From: Rhodospirillaceae bacterium
GTDB taxonomy: Bacteria; Pseudomonadota; Alphaproteobacteria; SP197
Direction of reading: 5' to 3'
NCBI GenBank assembly: GCA_018700655.1
Contig: JABIUG010000330.1
Coordinates: 1-22,504, forward strand
DNA length: 22,504 nucleotides
Made by a program: the position numbers and the translations under genes. Under the pieces are notes generated by a model. That model had not been told where the DNA came from. It made no database searches and saw nothing but the letters and a program-made list of their open reading frames with translations. Below are positions 7,148 through 15,771 of this stretch, piece by piece (the first letter of the stretch is position 1; each line of letters starts with the position of its first letter).

Positions 7148-9190
7148 TCAGATTCGCTGGCAAATCCGCGCGGCATCGAACATTGCGGCATGGACGTTTC
7201 TGCCTGCCCAGACATCACCGGCCTTGTAGAGGACATAGGACCCTTCCGGGTTACGCACGCGGGTCTGGGCGCGGAACGCGGCGAGTTCCTCAAGGTCCAG
7301 CTCGCCACGGTTCTTTGAATCCGTCTTCAACACTTCGAAGAGGTCGTCGTTGGGCAGGGTGCCGTAATCGCCCACGACCTGATCGACGATCCGTTCCTCG
7401 GTTTGATCGAGATAGGTGTTGGTGAGCACCGCCACGAATTTGTTGCCCGAGCGGCGGACCTCGACCAGACGCGAATCCACGGTCAGTTTGACCCCGGCCC
7501 GGTAAAGCTCGGTCATGTGGGGTGTCCGATGGCCGTTGCCGACCTCGGCGCCATGCGCTGTATCGGGGCTGACCAGTTCCACATCGGAGCCGCGTTTCGC
7601 CATCACCTCGGCGGTCGTGAGCCCGGCGTTACTGCCGGCTTCGTCGAAGATCAGGATATCGTCGCCCGGTTCGACCTGACCGGCCAGGATGTCCCAGGTC
7701 GTGACGGCAAGGTCGGCGCCGCGGAAATGGCCGACCACCGGCATGCCGCCGGTTGCGATCACGACGACCTCCGGGTTCAGGGCAAGGACGTCGGCTGCTT
7801 CGGCCAACCGGTTCAGCCTGACATCGACCCCCAGTTTCTCGACCTGCTCGACCAGCCAGTCGACGATGCTGCCCAGGTCCTTTCGCCAGGCACAGCGCGT
7901 GGCGAGGTTGAGTTGCCCGCCCAGGCGGTCGCCGGCTTCGAGCAGAACGACCGCGTGGCCGCGTGACGCCGCGACCCGGGCAGCTTCCAGACCGGCAGGG
8001 CCTCCGCCGACCACGACGACGCGCTGCACCGGGCCCGTGCTCGCGGCGACGTCGTGATCCAGATGCTCCTCGCGGCCGGTGGCGACGTTGTGCAGACACA
8101 GCGCTTCGAGCCCGACGTTGACCCGATCGTTGCAATAGGTCGCGCCAACGCAGGGCCTGATATCGGTTTCGCGCCCTTCACGAAGTTTCCTGACATGGTG
8201 CGGGTCGGCGATGAACGCGCGGGTCATGCCGACAAGGTCGATGTAACCCTGCTCGACGGCATGCGCTGCGGTCGCTGCATCGGCAATCCGGGTCGCGTGC
8301 AGTACGGGCAGGTCGACCTTCTCCTTGATCGCAGCGGCCATCGACAGATACGGGGCTCTGGGTTTGTGCATCGAGGGATACATGTCGTGGTTCGTTCTGT
8401 GATCCGACGAGTGTCCGCCGACCACGCTGACATAGTCCACCAGACCGCATTCTGCGTAGCGCCCAGCGATCTCAACGAGCGCCTGGTTGTCGAGGCCACC
8501 ATCGGTGAATTCATCGGCCGATAGCCGCATGCCGACGACATAGTCCTCACCGACCAGATTGCGGGTCTGCTCCAGGACTTCAAAACCGAACCGCAGCCTG
8601 TTGTGCAGTGATCCGCCATAGTCATCGGTGCGTTGATTGGTCAATGGCGACCAGAACTGGCCGATCAGCCCGGGCGGGATACAGGAGATCTCGACACCGT
8701 CGACGCCGCTGTCACGAATCCGGCACGCAGCGGTCGCATAGTCGCGCGCGACCCGGTCGATGTCGTGGTGCTCGATCTCAGCGGGAAAAGCCCGGTGTTT
8801 GAGCTCACGGCGGACGGAAGGAGCAAACGCCGGAATCCAGTGCGCCATGTCGTGGCGCTCCCGGCGCCCGCCGTGGGAAAGCTGCACCGTACAAACGGAG
8901 CCATGTTCGTGGATCGCCCTGGCGATGCGCGCGAGATCAGCGATGATGGCGTCACCGGTGCCGTTGAGCTGGCCGTAGTAGTAGGTGTTTTCGATCGAGA
9001 CCGTGGTCGCGCCGCCGAACTGCACCAGCCCGACACCGCCCCTGGCCTTTTCCGCCTCGTAGCGAACGTAGCGCTCGGTCACCCGCCCGCCTGATGCGTA
9101 GCCCGGCGCATGGGACGTGCTGGCGAAACGATTCGGGATCACCATGCGTTTGATGGTGAGGGGTGCAAACAGGGCATCAAAGGCGGCCAT
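7148..9190 (-). CDS. DgcA/trimethylamine dehydrogenase-like NADH:flavin oxidoreductase
   Basis: 680-residue two-part flavoprotein. Residues 1-340 form an old-yellow-enzyme FMN barrel (HAPGYASGGRVTERYVRYEA, QLSHGGRR, HDIDRVARDYATAACRIRDS, LTNQRTDDYGG). Residues 347-365 form a Cys-rich linker, and a Rossmann-type FAD/NAD part starts with GGGPAG at 395-400. Layout and sequence match the DgcA dimethylglycine demethylase subunit of Pseudomonas and, more distantly, trimethylamine and histamine dehydrogenases. Expected role is oxidative demethylation of a methylated amine in the cytoplasm. The linker has Cys347, Cys353 and Cys365 but Ala350 where trimethylamine dehydrogenase has its second cluster Cys. 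ATG 9190 is preferred over 9196 because GGGA lies six bases upstream of it. No DgcB-like electron-transfer partner is adjacent. Substrate not established. Confidence 0.8.
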   Translation of the reverse strand: MAAFDALFAPLTIKRMVIPNRFASTSHAPGYASGGRVTERYVRYEAEKARGGVGLVQFGGATTVSIENTYYYGQLNGTGDAIIADLARIARAIHEHGSVCTVQLSHGGRRERHDMAHWIPAFAPSVRRELKHRAFPAEIEHHDIDRVARDYATAACRIRDSGVDGVEISCIPPGLIGQFWSPLTNQRTDDYGGSLHNRLRFGFEVLEQTRNLVGEDYVVGMRLSADEFTDGGLDNQALVEIAGRYAECGLVDYVSVVGGHSSDHRTNHDMYPSMHKPRAPYLSMAAAIKEKVDLPVLHATRIADAATAAHAVEQGYIDLVGMTRAFIADPHHVRKLREGRETDIRPCVGATYCNDRVNVGLEALCLHNVATGREEHLDHDVAASTGPVQRVVVVGGGPAGLEAARVAASRGHAVVLLEAGDRLGGQLNLATRCAWRKDLGSIVDWLVEQVEKLGVDVRLNRLAEAADVLALNPEVVVIATGGMPVVGHFRGADLAVTTWDILAGQVEPGDDILIFDEAGSNAGLTTAEVMAKRGSDVELVSPDTAHGAEVGNGHRTPHMTELYRAGVKLTVDSRLVEVRRSGNKFVAVLTNTYLDQTEERIVDQVVGDYGTLPNDDLFEVLKTDSKNRGELDLEELAAFRAQTRVRNPEGSYVLYKAGDVWAGRNVHAAMFDAARICQRI

Positions 9191-9227
9191 GATCATTCCC
9201 GGGTTGGAACGAGAGATGCCGCCGATG

Positions 9228-9270
9228 CTAGAGCAAGATCAGTTCAGGTCGAGTCGGCCTGATCTGATGG
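9228..9270. repeat. copy A of a dispersed AGAGCA...GATC-type intergenic repeat
   Basis: Begins CTAGAGCAAGATCAG and continues through GGTCGAGTCGGCCTGATC. It contains inverted arms AGATCAG and CTGATCT. Similar starts occur at 10633 and 20531, always between genes. From general knowledge, degenerate elements of this look are common between alphaproteobacterial genes. It lies just upstream of the DgcA-like gene. Confidence 0.4.
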
Positions 9271-9278
9271 ATCAAAGA

Positions 9279-9292
9279 TGCCCGTTCGGGCA
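9279..9292. terminator. small hairpin downstream of folB
   Basis: TGCCCGTTCGGGCA is a perfect short hairpin 187 bp beyond the folB stop and upstream of the DgcA-like gene. No U-tract follows on the minus strand, so it is at best a weak terminator. Confidence 0.25.
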
Positions 9293-9478
9293 ATGAGACA
9301 TCAGCAGAAACAGATCGTTCCCAGACCAAAGCTCACGGTCCCAGCATTCATGAAACGAGGTTTGCCAAGTTCACAGGCCTCGGCCCCCAGATCGTCCGCA
9401 TGGCTTGGTATCCTTCTCGCTGCGATGTCATAGCCTAGACTGCGCGCAGGGCCTTGGTCATGCCAAAATCGAGCGGTG

Positions 9479-9841
9479 TCAGTCCTGCCGACGCCGCCGG
9501 ACGATCTCGACGCCGACTGCGTCGGCATCGGCAATGGCATCGGGTTTCCTGGCTCGCACCGTCACCGTTTCCACCACGGGGTCGGTGAGGCAGGCCTGCG
9601 CCAGGTCCTCGGCAAAGGTCTCGACCAGTTCGATATGGCCGGCATTGACCAGCGTGCGCGCGTGATCGACAGCCCTGCGGTAATCATAGACAGAGGCGAT
9701 ATCGCCGGCGATCGGCGTACCGGTTGCGACTTCCAGGACAAGATCGACGATCAGGGACTGACGTCTTTTATGTTCGTGATCAAGAATGCCTATTGAGGCA
9801 TCGAGCCGCAGCCCCTCGACCAGAACCTTGCCCCAGGTCAT
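9479..9841 (-). CDS. folB: dihydroneopterin aldolase (FolB family)
   Basis: 120 residues, the normal length for FolB. The enzyme cleaves 7,8-dihydroneopterin to 6-hydroxymethyl-dihydropterin and glycolaldehyde in folate synthesis; some paralogues act as epimerases (FolX). Seen: IGILDHEHKRRQ near the N-terminus, VYDYRRAVDHARTLV, the catalytic-Glu segment LVETFAEDLAQACL, and VTVRARKPDAIADADAVGVE with the conserved Lys-Pro. ATG at 9841 overlaps the stop of the upstream SDR gene by ATGA, giving coupled translation; a longer open frame to 10138 is only a shadow of that gene. FolB and FolX are not separable by eye. Confidence 0.83.
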   Translation of the reverse strand: MTWGKVLVEGLRLDASIGILDHEHKRRQSLIVDLVLEVATGTPIAGDIASVYDYRRAVDHARTLVNAGHIELVETFAEDLAQACLTDPVVETVTVRARKPDAIADADAVGVEIVRRRRQD

Positions 9842-10623
9842 TCCTGGCCCGGCTTCAGCGGATAACCGCCCTGGGGGTGTAGCCAGCCCAGGCTCTGGCC
9901 GCCATCGAGGCAGAGCGTCTGGCCGGTGACCGACGGTGTGGCCAGGAGAAAGCGCACGGCGTCGCAGATTTCGCGGGGCGACGTGCCGCGCTGCAGCGGA
10001 TAACCCTGGGTCCAGCGTTTCATGTCGGCTTCGTCGCCGTCGTGATCGGGCAGGGCCATGCCGGGGCCGACGCCGTTGACCCGGATTTGCGGTGCGAGTT
10101 CCAGTGCCCAGGTCTGCGTCAGTGCGGCCAGGGCACATTTGGATGCGGTGTAGGACATGTAGGCAGGCGTCAGATTGTTGACGCGCTGGTCCAGGATGTT
10201 GATGACGTGGCCGTCCAATTCGCCAGGTATCTGCAGGGCAAAAGCCTGGGTCAGGAGGATCGGTGCGATCAGGTTGACACCGATGTTGGCGTTGATCGTC
10301 TCGGGCTTTGTCGTGCGGATCCTGTCGGGCACAAAGACGGCAGCATTATTGACCAGCAGGGTTAGCGGCCCAAGAGCAACACCCGCCCGTTCGACCAGTC
10401 CTGCGGCAGCGTCGGGATCGGAAAGGTCCGCCTGCAGGGCAACGGCCCGGCCACCTGCGGCCTCGACCTCTTTCACCGCGGCTTCGGTAGTGCCGAGCGA
10501 GCTGTTGCCGTGAAAGGCCACGGCCCATCCATCAGCCGCAAGCGCCTGTGCGATGGCAAGGCCCAGGCGTGTTCCTGCACCGGTAACGAGGGCGGCACCC
10601 TTGGATTCAAGCGTATCGTTCAT
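9838..10623 (-). CDS. pteridine reductase-type short-chain dehydrogenase (FolM/PTR1-like)
   Basis: 261-residue SDR. The cofactor loop reads TGAGTRLG, the TGxxxRxG form that marks pteridine reductases rather than the usual TGxxxGxG. NNAA follows in the central strand. The active site is Asp (ILDQRV), then Tyr 13 residues later and Lys four after that (YTASK). The Asp-Tyr-Lys spacing equals that of Leishmania PTR1, and the usual SDR Ser is replaced. It should reduce a dihydropterin (dihydromonapterin or dihydrofolate) with NADPH. The four-base overlap with folB strongly supports a pterin or folate role. The N-terminus at 10623 gives the normal short lead before the first beta strand. Exact substrate is inferred. 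Confidence 0.8.
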   Translation of the reverse strand: MNDTLESKGAALVTGAGTRLGLAIAQALAADGWAVAFHGNSSLGTTEAAVKEVEAAGGRAVALQADLSDPDAAAGLVERAGVALGPLTLLVNNAAVFVPDRIRTTKPETINANIGVNLIAPILLTQAFALQIPGELDGHVINILDQRVNNLTPAYMSYTASKCALAALTQTWALELAPQIRVNGVGPGMALPDHDGDEADMKRWTQGYPLQRGTSPREICDAVRFLLATPSVTGQTLCLDGGQSLGWLHPQGGYPLKPGQE

Positions 10624-10632
10624 GACGGGTTT

Positions 10633-10665
10633 CTAGAGCAGATCAGGCGGGTTGGGAATCGCGGT
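10633..10665. repeat. copy B of the dispersed AGAGCA-type intergenic repeat
   Basis: CTAGAGCAGATCAG followed by GGTTGGGAATCGCGGTG, in the 67-bp gap between the 3' end of the decarboxylase pseudogene and the start of the SDR gene. It shares its first 14 bases (one gap) with copy A at 9228. Confidence 0.4.
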
Positions 10666-10690
10666 GCACGCGTGACCCATCGGCTCCGCT

Positions 10691-12328
10691 CTATTCCGCC
10701 GGACGATCGGGCGACAACTCAGCACCGATACGTTTGAGTGCATCAGAGGTGTCGAGGCGGTCGAGCATGATCTCGATCAGGGACGGGCCGTCGGTTGTCG
10801 TGCGTGCGCGTTCCAGGGCGGCATCGAGCTTACCCTGGCACCCCAGCCGCCGCCGAAGACCTCGGGCAGGCGGTGATAGGCCCAGGGCTGGATGTCGTTG
10901 TAGGGGCCTTCGTGGATGATCCGCTCGGCGGTGTAGCCGTCGTTGTTCATCAGCAGAATGATCAGGTTCTGCTTGTGGCGGCAGATGGTCGAGAGTTCCT
11001 GGGCCGTCATCTGGAAGGCGCCGTCGCCGATCAGAGCGACGGGACGCCGGCCCGGGTCGGCAAAGGCATCGCCCAGGGTGGCGGGCAGAGCAAAGCCGAT
11101 CGAGAGATAAAAAGCCTGCCCCAGCAAGCCGACATCGCGGTGCAAGACCAGATCGGCGGCGGCAAAGATTGAATCGCCGGTCTCGGCGATCACAGTGGTG
11201 TCCTTGCCGATGAAACCGTTCAGGCGCTGCATTACCCTGGCCATGGTCACGGCTTGGTCGGGCTTAACGGTGAACTCGGTCCCGAACAGATCGCTCATCG
11301 GCGTGTAGCCGGGGCTTTTCAGGCCGCCGGTTGGCATATGCTCGATCAGCCCGGTGATGACATCGCCGATCCAGACCTGTTCATAGACATGATGGCTGAT
11401 CTTCAGCCGGCCGGAATTGGCCAGGATCATGCGGCGGTCGTCGAGCCTGGCGGTATAGACCCCCAGATTGATGTCGCTCATCCAGGCGCCCAGACAGAGC
11501 AGGGCGTCGGCGTTCTCGACCGTGTCACGGATCTCCCGGCGCGAAACGCCACCCTCATAGACCCCGATCGCCTGGGGGTGATGTTCGGAGATCACGGTCT
11601 TGCCAATGAAGTGTCGTCGCAATCGGCAGGCCCGAGGATTCGACCAGCCGATCAAACGATTCCAGCAGGTCATAACGATGCAGTTCGACACCCGCCAGGA
11701 TCGCCGGGCTGCGTGCAGCGCCCAGCAGAGCCATGACCTCGTCGAGTGCTTCACCCAGGGCATCGGGATCGGAAATAGGCGGTGGTGGCGGCACAAAGGC
11801 ATCGGGAGCAGCGCAGGGCTGGTCGACCATGTCGAGTGGGATCTCGATGAAGATCGGACGTTTCTCCGAAAGACAGCGCGCCAGTGCCGCGTCGATCCGC
11901 TCGAGCGCGCGTGCCGGGTCATCAAGCAGGATGTCGGTGACCGTGATGTGGCGATAGGCTTCCTACATGGTGTCGGCCTCGCCGACGCCGTGATGGAGCA
12001 GCATGGAGGGGCCTCGCGCCGTCGTCTTGGGCCCGCCGACCAGCACGACGAGAGGCACCTGTTCGGCATGGGCGCCGGCAACGGCATTCATCGCACTGAA
12101 ACCGCCGACACCCCAGGTCACACAGACACAACCGATGCCGTTGATCCGGGCATAGGCGTCAGCCGCATAACCGGCGTTGAGTTCGTTGCAGGTCCCGACC
12201 AGCTCCAACCCGCTTTCGAGAATGCGGTCCATGAAGGTCAGAACATAATCGCCCGGCACCCCGAAGACATGGCCCAGCCCGGCCTGTTTGAGGCGCGTCA
12301 GCAGGTAGGTCGAGATGGTGTGGGTCAT
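10691..12328 (-). pseudogene. broken thiamine diphosphate-dependent 2-oxo acid decarboxylase (pyruvate/indolepyruvate decarboxylase type)
   Basis: Remnant of a roughly 545-codon cytoplasmic decarboxylase. The N-terminal part has FGVPGDYVL and CNELNAGYAADAYAR with the Glu that activates thiamine diphosphate. The C-terminal part has GDGAFQMTAQELSTI and, 24 residues after GDG, NNDGYT, the Mg-diphosphate motif. Three lesions break it: an in-frame TAG at 11963-11965 (after GVGEADTM; the frame continues EAYRHITVTD); a net +1 frameshift near 11607, where removing one base restores ATTLLGKTVISE; and a second frame change with apparent loss of a few codons near 10829-10842, after which the normal C-terminus (LDAALERAR to DRPAE) resumes in another frame and stops at 10691. 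It begins 16 bp after uvrB. Three independent lesions make sequencing error unlikely. The former substrate (pyruvate, phenylpyruvate or indolepyruvate) cannot be told. Confidence 0.88.
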
Positions 12329-12344
12329 GACGTACCCGTGCCTC

Positions 12345-14444
12345 CTATGGCCCCTTGCGTTTCTTCACCTTGCGGCGGTTCTTGCGTTCCATCGCGACGT
12401 CTTTGGGATTGGTCTTGAGGCCCAGGTCCATGGCTTCCAGACGACGGATTTCGTCGCGCAGGCGGGCGGCTTCCTCGAACTCCAGATCACCGGCCGCGGT
12501 GCGCATGCGGCCTTCCAGATCGGCCAGGCGCTCGGCCAGCGTCATGTCGCCGCCCTCGCCGGAGACACCCAGGTCGACCGTGACGTAATCGGCATCATAG
12601 ACCGTCTGCATGACGTCGGAGATCGCGTGTTTGACCGATTCCGGCGTGACGCCGTTTTCCACGTTCCAGGCGGTCTGCTTGGCGCGGCGGCGGTTGGTTT
12701 CCTCGATCGCCTTTTCCAGCGACGCGGTCATGTGGTCGGCGTAGAGCAGAACCCGGCCGTCGACGTTGCGTGCGGCCCGCCCGATGGTCTGGATCAGCGA
12801 GGTTTCCGAACGCAGGAAACCTTCCTTGTCGGCATCGAGGATCGCAACCAGCGCGCATTCGGGGATATCGAGCCCCTCGCGCAGCAGGTTGATGCCGATC
12901 AGCACGTCGAACACGCCAAGGCGCAGATCGCGGATGATCTCGATGCGCTCGAGCGTATCGATATCGGAATGGAGGTACCGCACGCGCAAGCCTGATTCGG
13001 TCAGGCATTCGGTCAGCGCCTCGGCCATGCGTTTGGTCAGGGTCGTGACGAGAACACGCTGCCCCTTGGCTGCGACCTCGCGGCACTCGGCCATCAGGTC
13101 GTCGACCTGGGTCGAAGCCGGGCGGATGATGCAGGGCGGATCGATCAGGCCGGTGGGGCGGATGATCTGTTCGGTAAAGGCACCGCCCGTGCGTTGCATC
13201 TCCCACTTTGCCGGGGTCGCCGAAACAAAGATCGACTGGGGCCGCATGGCATCCCATTCCTCGAACTTCAGCGGCCGGTTGTCGACGCAGCTTGGCAGGC
13301 GGAAGCCGAATTCGGCCAGGGTCGACTTGCGGCTGAAGTCGCCCTTGAACATGCCGCCGACCTGAGAGACCGAAACATGGCTCTCGTCGACGAACAGGAT
13401 GGCGTTGTCGGGCAGGTATTCCATCAGCGTGGGCGGCGGTTCGCCCGGCTGACGCCCGGTGAGGAAGCGGGAGTAGTTCTCGATCCCGGCGCACATGCCG
13501 GTCGCTTCTATCATCTCGATATCAAAGGTGCAGCGCTGCTCCAGGCGTTCGGCCTCGAGGTAACGGCCGATATCGCGGTAATGCTGCAGGCGCTCCTTCA
13601 GCTCGATCTTGATCGCCTTCACCGCCTGGTGGAGCGTCGGCTTGGGCACGATGTGATGGCTGTTGGGATAGATCACGATCTTCTGGAGTTCGCCCAGGCG
13701 TTCGCCGGTGAGAGGATCAAACTCGACGATTTCCTCGACCTCGTCGCCGAACAGACCGATACGCCAGGCGCCGTCTTCGAGATGGCTTGGGAAGATCTCG
13801 ACCGAGTCGCCACGGACACGAAAGGCGCCGCGCTGGAAATTGGAATCGTTGCGCCGGTACTGCATGTCGACCAGACGGCGCATCAATTCTTCACGCTCGA
13901 TCACCAGGCCGGTTTCGATCGTGGCGGTCATGGCCGAGTAACTTTCGGCGTCGCCGATACCGTAGATGCAGGAGACGCTGGCGATGATGATGGTGTCTTC
14001 CCGCTCCAGGATCGCGCGTGTCGCGCTGTGGCGCATGCGGTCGATCTGTTCGTTGCGGGAGGATTCCTTCTCGATATAGGTGTCGGTCCGCGCGACATAG
14101 GCTTCGGGCTGGTAGTAGTCGTAATAGCTGACGAAATACTCGACCGAGTTGTCGGGGAAGAACCCCTTGAACTCGCCATAGAGCTGGGCCGCCAGCGTTT
14201 TGTTGGGCGCGAGCACCAGGGCAGGGCGGCCCATACGCTGGATCGTCTGGGCCATGGTGTAGGTCTTGCCCGAACCGGTCACGCCGAGCAGCACCTGGTC
14301 GCGCTCGCCCTCTTCGAGCCCGTTCACCAACTCCTCGATCGCGGCGGGCTGATCGCCCTGCGGTTTGAAGCTGGAGACGAGATTGAAGGGCGACGGCCTC
14401 ACCGGCGCGCTCGGGTCGTTCTGGAGTTCGTGGGCGAGGGTCAT
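12345..14444 (-). CDS. uvrB: UvrABC excision nuclease subunit B
   Basis: 699-residue DNA damage recognition helicase of nucleotide excision repair; it takes the lesion from UvrA and recruits UvrC. Walker A is GVTGSGKT at 54-61. The beta-hairpin that separates the strands is the YYDYYQPEAYVARTDTYIEK region. The DEAD-like box is FVDESHVSVSQ, followed by SATPAKWEM and the later helicase motifs LREGLDIPE and QTIGRAARN. The UVR domain that binds UvrC is near the C-terminus (LEFEEAARLRDEIRRLE). A basic tail (KNRRKVKKRKGP) extends beyond it. Slightly longer than the E. coli protein (673). ATG 14444 fits the family; the first 18 residues are variable. A weak LexA-like site lies upstream at 14497. Confidence 0.98.
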   Translation of the reverse strand: MTLAHELQNDPSAPVRPSPFNLVSSFKPQGDQPAAIEELVNGLEEGERDQVLLGVTGSGKTYTMAQTIQRMGRPALVLAPNKTLAAQLYGEFKGFFPDNSVEYFVSYYDYYQPEAYVARTDTYIEKESSRNEQIDRMRHSATRAILEREDTIIIASVSCIYGIGDAESYSAMTATIETGLVIEREELMRRLVDMQYRRNDSNFQRGAFRVRGDSVEIFPSHLEDGAWRIGLFGDEVEEIVEFDPLTGERLGELQKIVIYPNSHHIVPKPTLHQAVKAIKIELKERLQHYRDIGRYLEAERLEQRCTFDIEMIEATGMCAGIENYSRFLTGRQPGEPPPTLMEYLPDNAILFVDESHVSVSQVGGMFKGDFSRKSTLAEFGFRLPSCVDNRPLKFEEWDAMRPQSIFVSATPAKWEMQRTGGAFTEQIIRPTGLIDPPCIIRPASTQVDDLMAECREVAAKGQRVLVTTLTKRMAEALTECLTESGLRVRYLHSDIDTLERIEIIRDLRLGVFDVLIGINLLREGLDIPECALVAILDADKEGFLRSETSLIQTIGRAARNVDGRVLLYADHMTASLEKAIEETNRRRAKQTAWNVENGVTPESVKHAISDVMQTVYDADYVTVDLGVSGEGGDMTLAERLADLEGRMRTAAGDLEFEEAARLRDEIRRLEAMDLGLKTNPKDVAMERKNRRKVKKRKGP

Positions 14445-14496
14445 GTGCTCAATCTAGTGACTCGACCTAAGGTTTGCCAGTGTTGCACCCACGGAT

Positions 14497-14511
14497 GTTC
14501 CGGATTTGTCC
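14497..14511. promoter_or_regulatory. possible degenerate alphaproteobacterial LexA box upstream of uvrB
   Basis: GTTC, seven bases, then GTCC. The alphaproteobacterial SOS box is GTTC-N7-GTTC, so one of eight fixed bases differs. It lies 53 bp before the uvrB start, where a LexA site would be expected. Such a short pattern can occur by chance. Confidence 0.3.
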
Positions 14512-14574
14512 GCAGACGAACGTCTATTCCATTGGTCCGGCGAATAGGCCTGCTTTGGAGTGATCAGCAACGTC

Positions 14575-14593
14575 GATCCGGGAATTCCGGATC
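14575..14593 (-). terminator. hairpin just after the Omp85-type gene
   Basis: GATCCGG, a five-base loop and CCGGATC form a perfect 7-bp stem two bases past the stop of the minus-strand barrel gene. No clear U-tract follows, so it may be a weak or factor-dependent terminator or an RNA-stabilising end. Confidence 0.4.
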
Positions 14594-14595
14594 GC

Positions 14596-15771
14596 TTACG
14601 GTTCAGAAGGCCTCCCCACACGGAAGTAAACCGTGCCTTCACCCGTGCTTCCGTAGGCTAGGTCGATACCGATGTTGAGTCCGTCTGCTTTGGAGATCAG
14701 ATAACGTGCTCCGACACCGGCACCCCACGCCCAGTTCATGGTATTGGGCACCCAGGCATCAGCCATCGCTCCGCCGCCTCCGGCGAACGTTACCAGCCCC
14801 AGCTCATCGGTGGTCTGCCAGCGCAATTCTCCCTGCACTTGCAAAACCGACTCGCCCAGGTACTGGCTTGCCGGAAATCCACGGAAGCTGACGAAGGGCA
14901 ACATGAAGAACGGTGCGTCTTCCGTCGCCTGCGCAGCGCGCAACTCGGTAGCCAGGACGAGGTCGTCGTCGATCAGGCGATAACGATGCCAGAAGGCATC
15001 CCAGCTCGAGAAGTCGAAGTCCGAGCCAACGGCCTCGTCGTAGAACAGCAACTCGAAAGACATGCTGTCGCCGCTGGTGGGAAAGGTCTGATCGTCTCGC
15101 GTATCAAACTCGAGAAGGGGGCCGACACCGTTGAGCGTCGGCGCCAACTGCAGCCTGTTGATGAGATCAAAGTTTGTGTTCAGCGATAATTTTGGCTGCA
15201 TCAGTCTGCCGCCCAACCCGCCATAGAGGTCCTCTCTAATCCGGGCCAGCCCACGCCCGGCAATCACCGAACCCTCCAGCGAGAACGCCAATGGATGGTC
15301 AAAAAAGATGGGATCGGAACTGCGCCCGTAATAGTCGAGGTTGAAGGAGCCGTAGCCGGCGGCCAGGGTCAATCGATAGCGGTCGTCTCCGAAATACGCC
15401 TTGCCGCCCGCCCCGACCATCCAGCTATCGGTATCGGTGAAGACGCCGACGAGCGCGACCGTCGAGCGGGGCGCCTGACTGTTTTCGTCGAGTTCGAATG
15501 TGGAGATACCGGTGAGAGCGACCCCGGCACCCAAGGTCGGATTCAGTACCGGAACCGGGACTGCGACATATTGTGTCGTGTCGTCGTCCGGATCTGGTTC
15601 CACCCCGGTTTCGAGCGGCAGAGGAATAATCTGTGCCTCTCCCTCGCCGGACCGTCCTTCCTGGGCAAAGGTTGCCAGGAAAAGCAGGATCAACATGCTC
15701 ATCCGACAACGAGGAAACATTCCTCGAATCGGATCGCGCAATTTCTGATCGCGTTTGGACAAACTGGTCAC
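14596..15771 (-). CDS. Omp85/BamA-type outer membrane beta-barrel protein without POTRA domains
   Basis: 391 residues from a GTG at 15771, or 374 from ATG 15720 (MFPRCRMSMLILLFLATF), which gives a more normal signal peptide. After the hydrophobic leader comes a short acidic linker (EPDPDDDTTQ), then alternating beta strands filling the protein. Two Omp85 surface-antigen marks are visible: FDTRDDQTFPTSGDSMSFEL, and VSFRGFPASQYLGE, the RGF/Y motif of the inward-folded loop 6. No POTRA repeats fit in the short N-terminal part, unlike BamA or TamA. It should insert in the outer membrane; transport or assembly function is unknown. It is upstream of uvrB on the same strand but separated by 151 bp. 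Neither start has a good ribosome site, so the N-terminus is uncertain. Confidence 0.75.
   Translation of the reverse strand: MTSLSKRDQKLRDPIRGMFPRCRMSMLILLFLATFAQEGRSGEGEAQIIPLPLETGVEPDPDDDTTQYVAVPVPVLNPTLGAGVALTGISTFELDENSQAPRSTVALVGVFTDTDSWMVGAGGKAYFGDDRYRLTLAAGYGSFNLDYYGRSSDPIFFDHPLAFSLEGSVIAGRGLARIREDLYGGLGGRLMQPKLSLNTNFDLINRLQLAPTLNGVGPLLEFDTRDDQTFPTSGDSMSFELLFYDEAVGSDFDFSSWDAFWHRYRLIDDDLVLATELRAAQATEDAPFFMLPFVSFRGFPASQYLGESVLQVQGELRWQTTDELGLVTFAGGGGAMADAWVPNTMNWAWGAGVGARYLISKADGLNIGIDLAYGSTGEGTVYFRVGRPSEP

Noticed and set aside
9301..9540. 79-codon minus-strand frame beyond folB
   Set aside because: Overlaps the end of folB and has no recognisable features.
13194..14678. 494-codon plus-strand open frame over uvrB
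   Set aside because: Antisense shadow of uvrB; the uvrB frame carries all helicase motifs.
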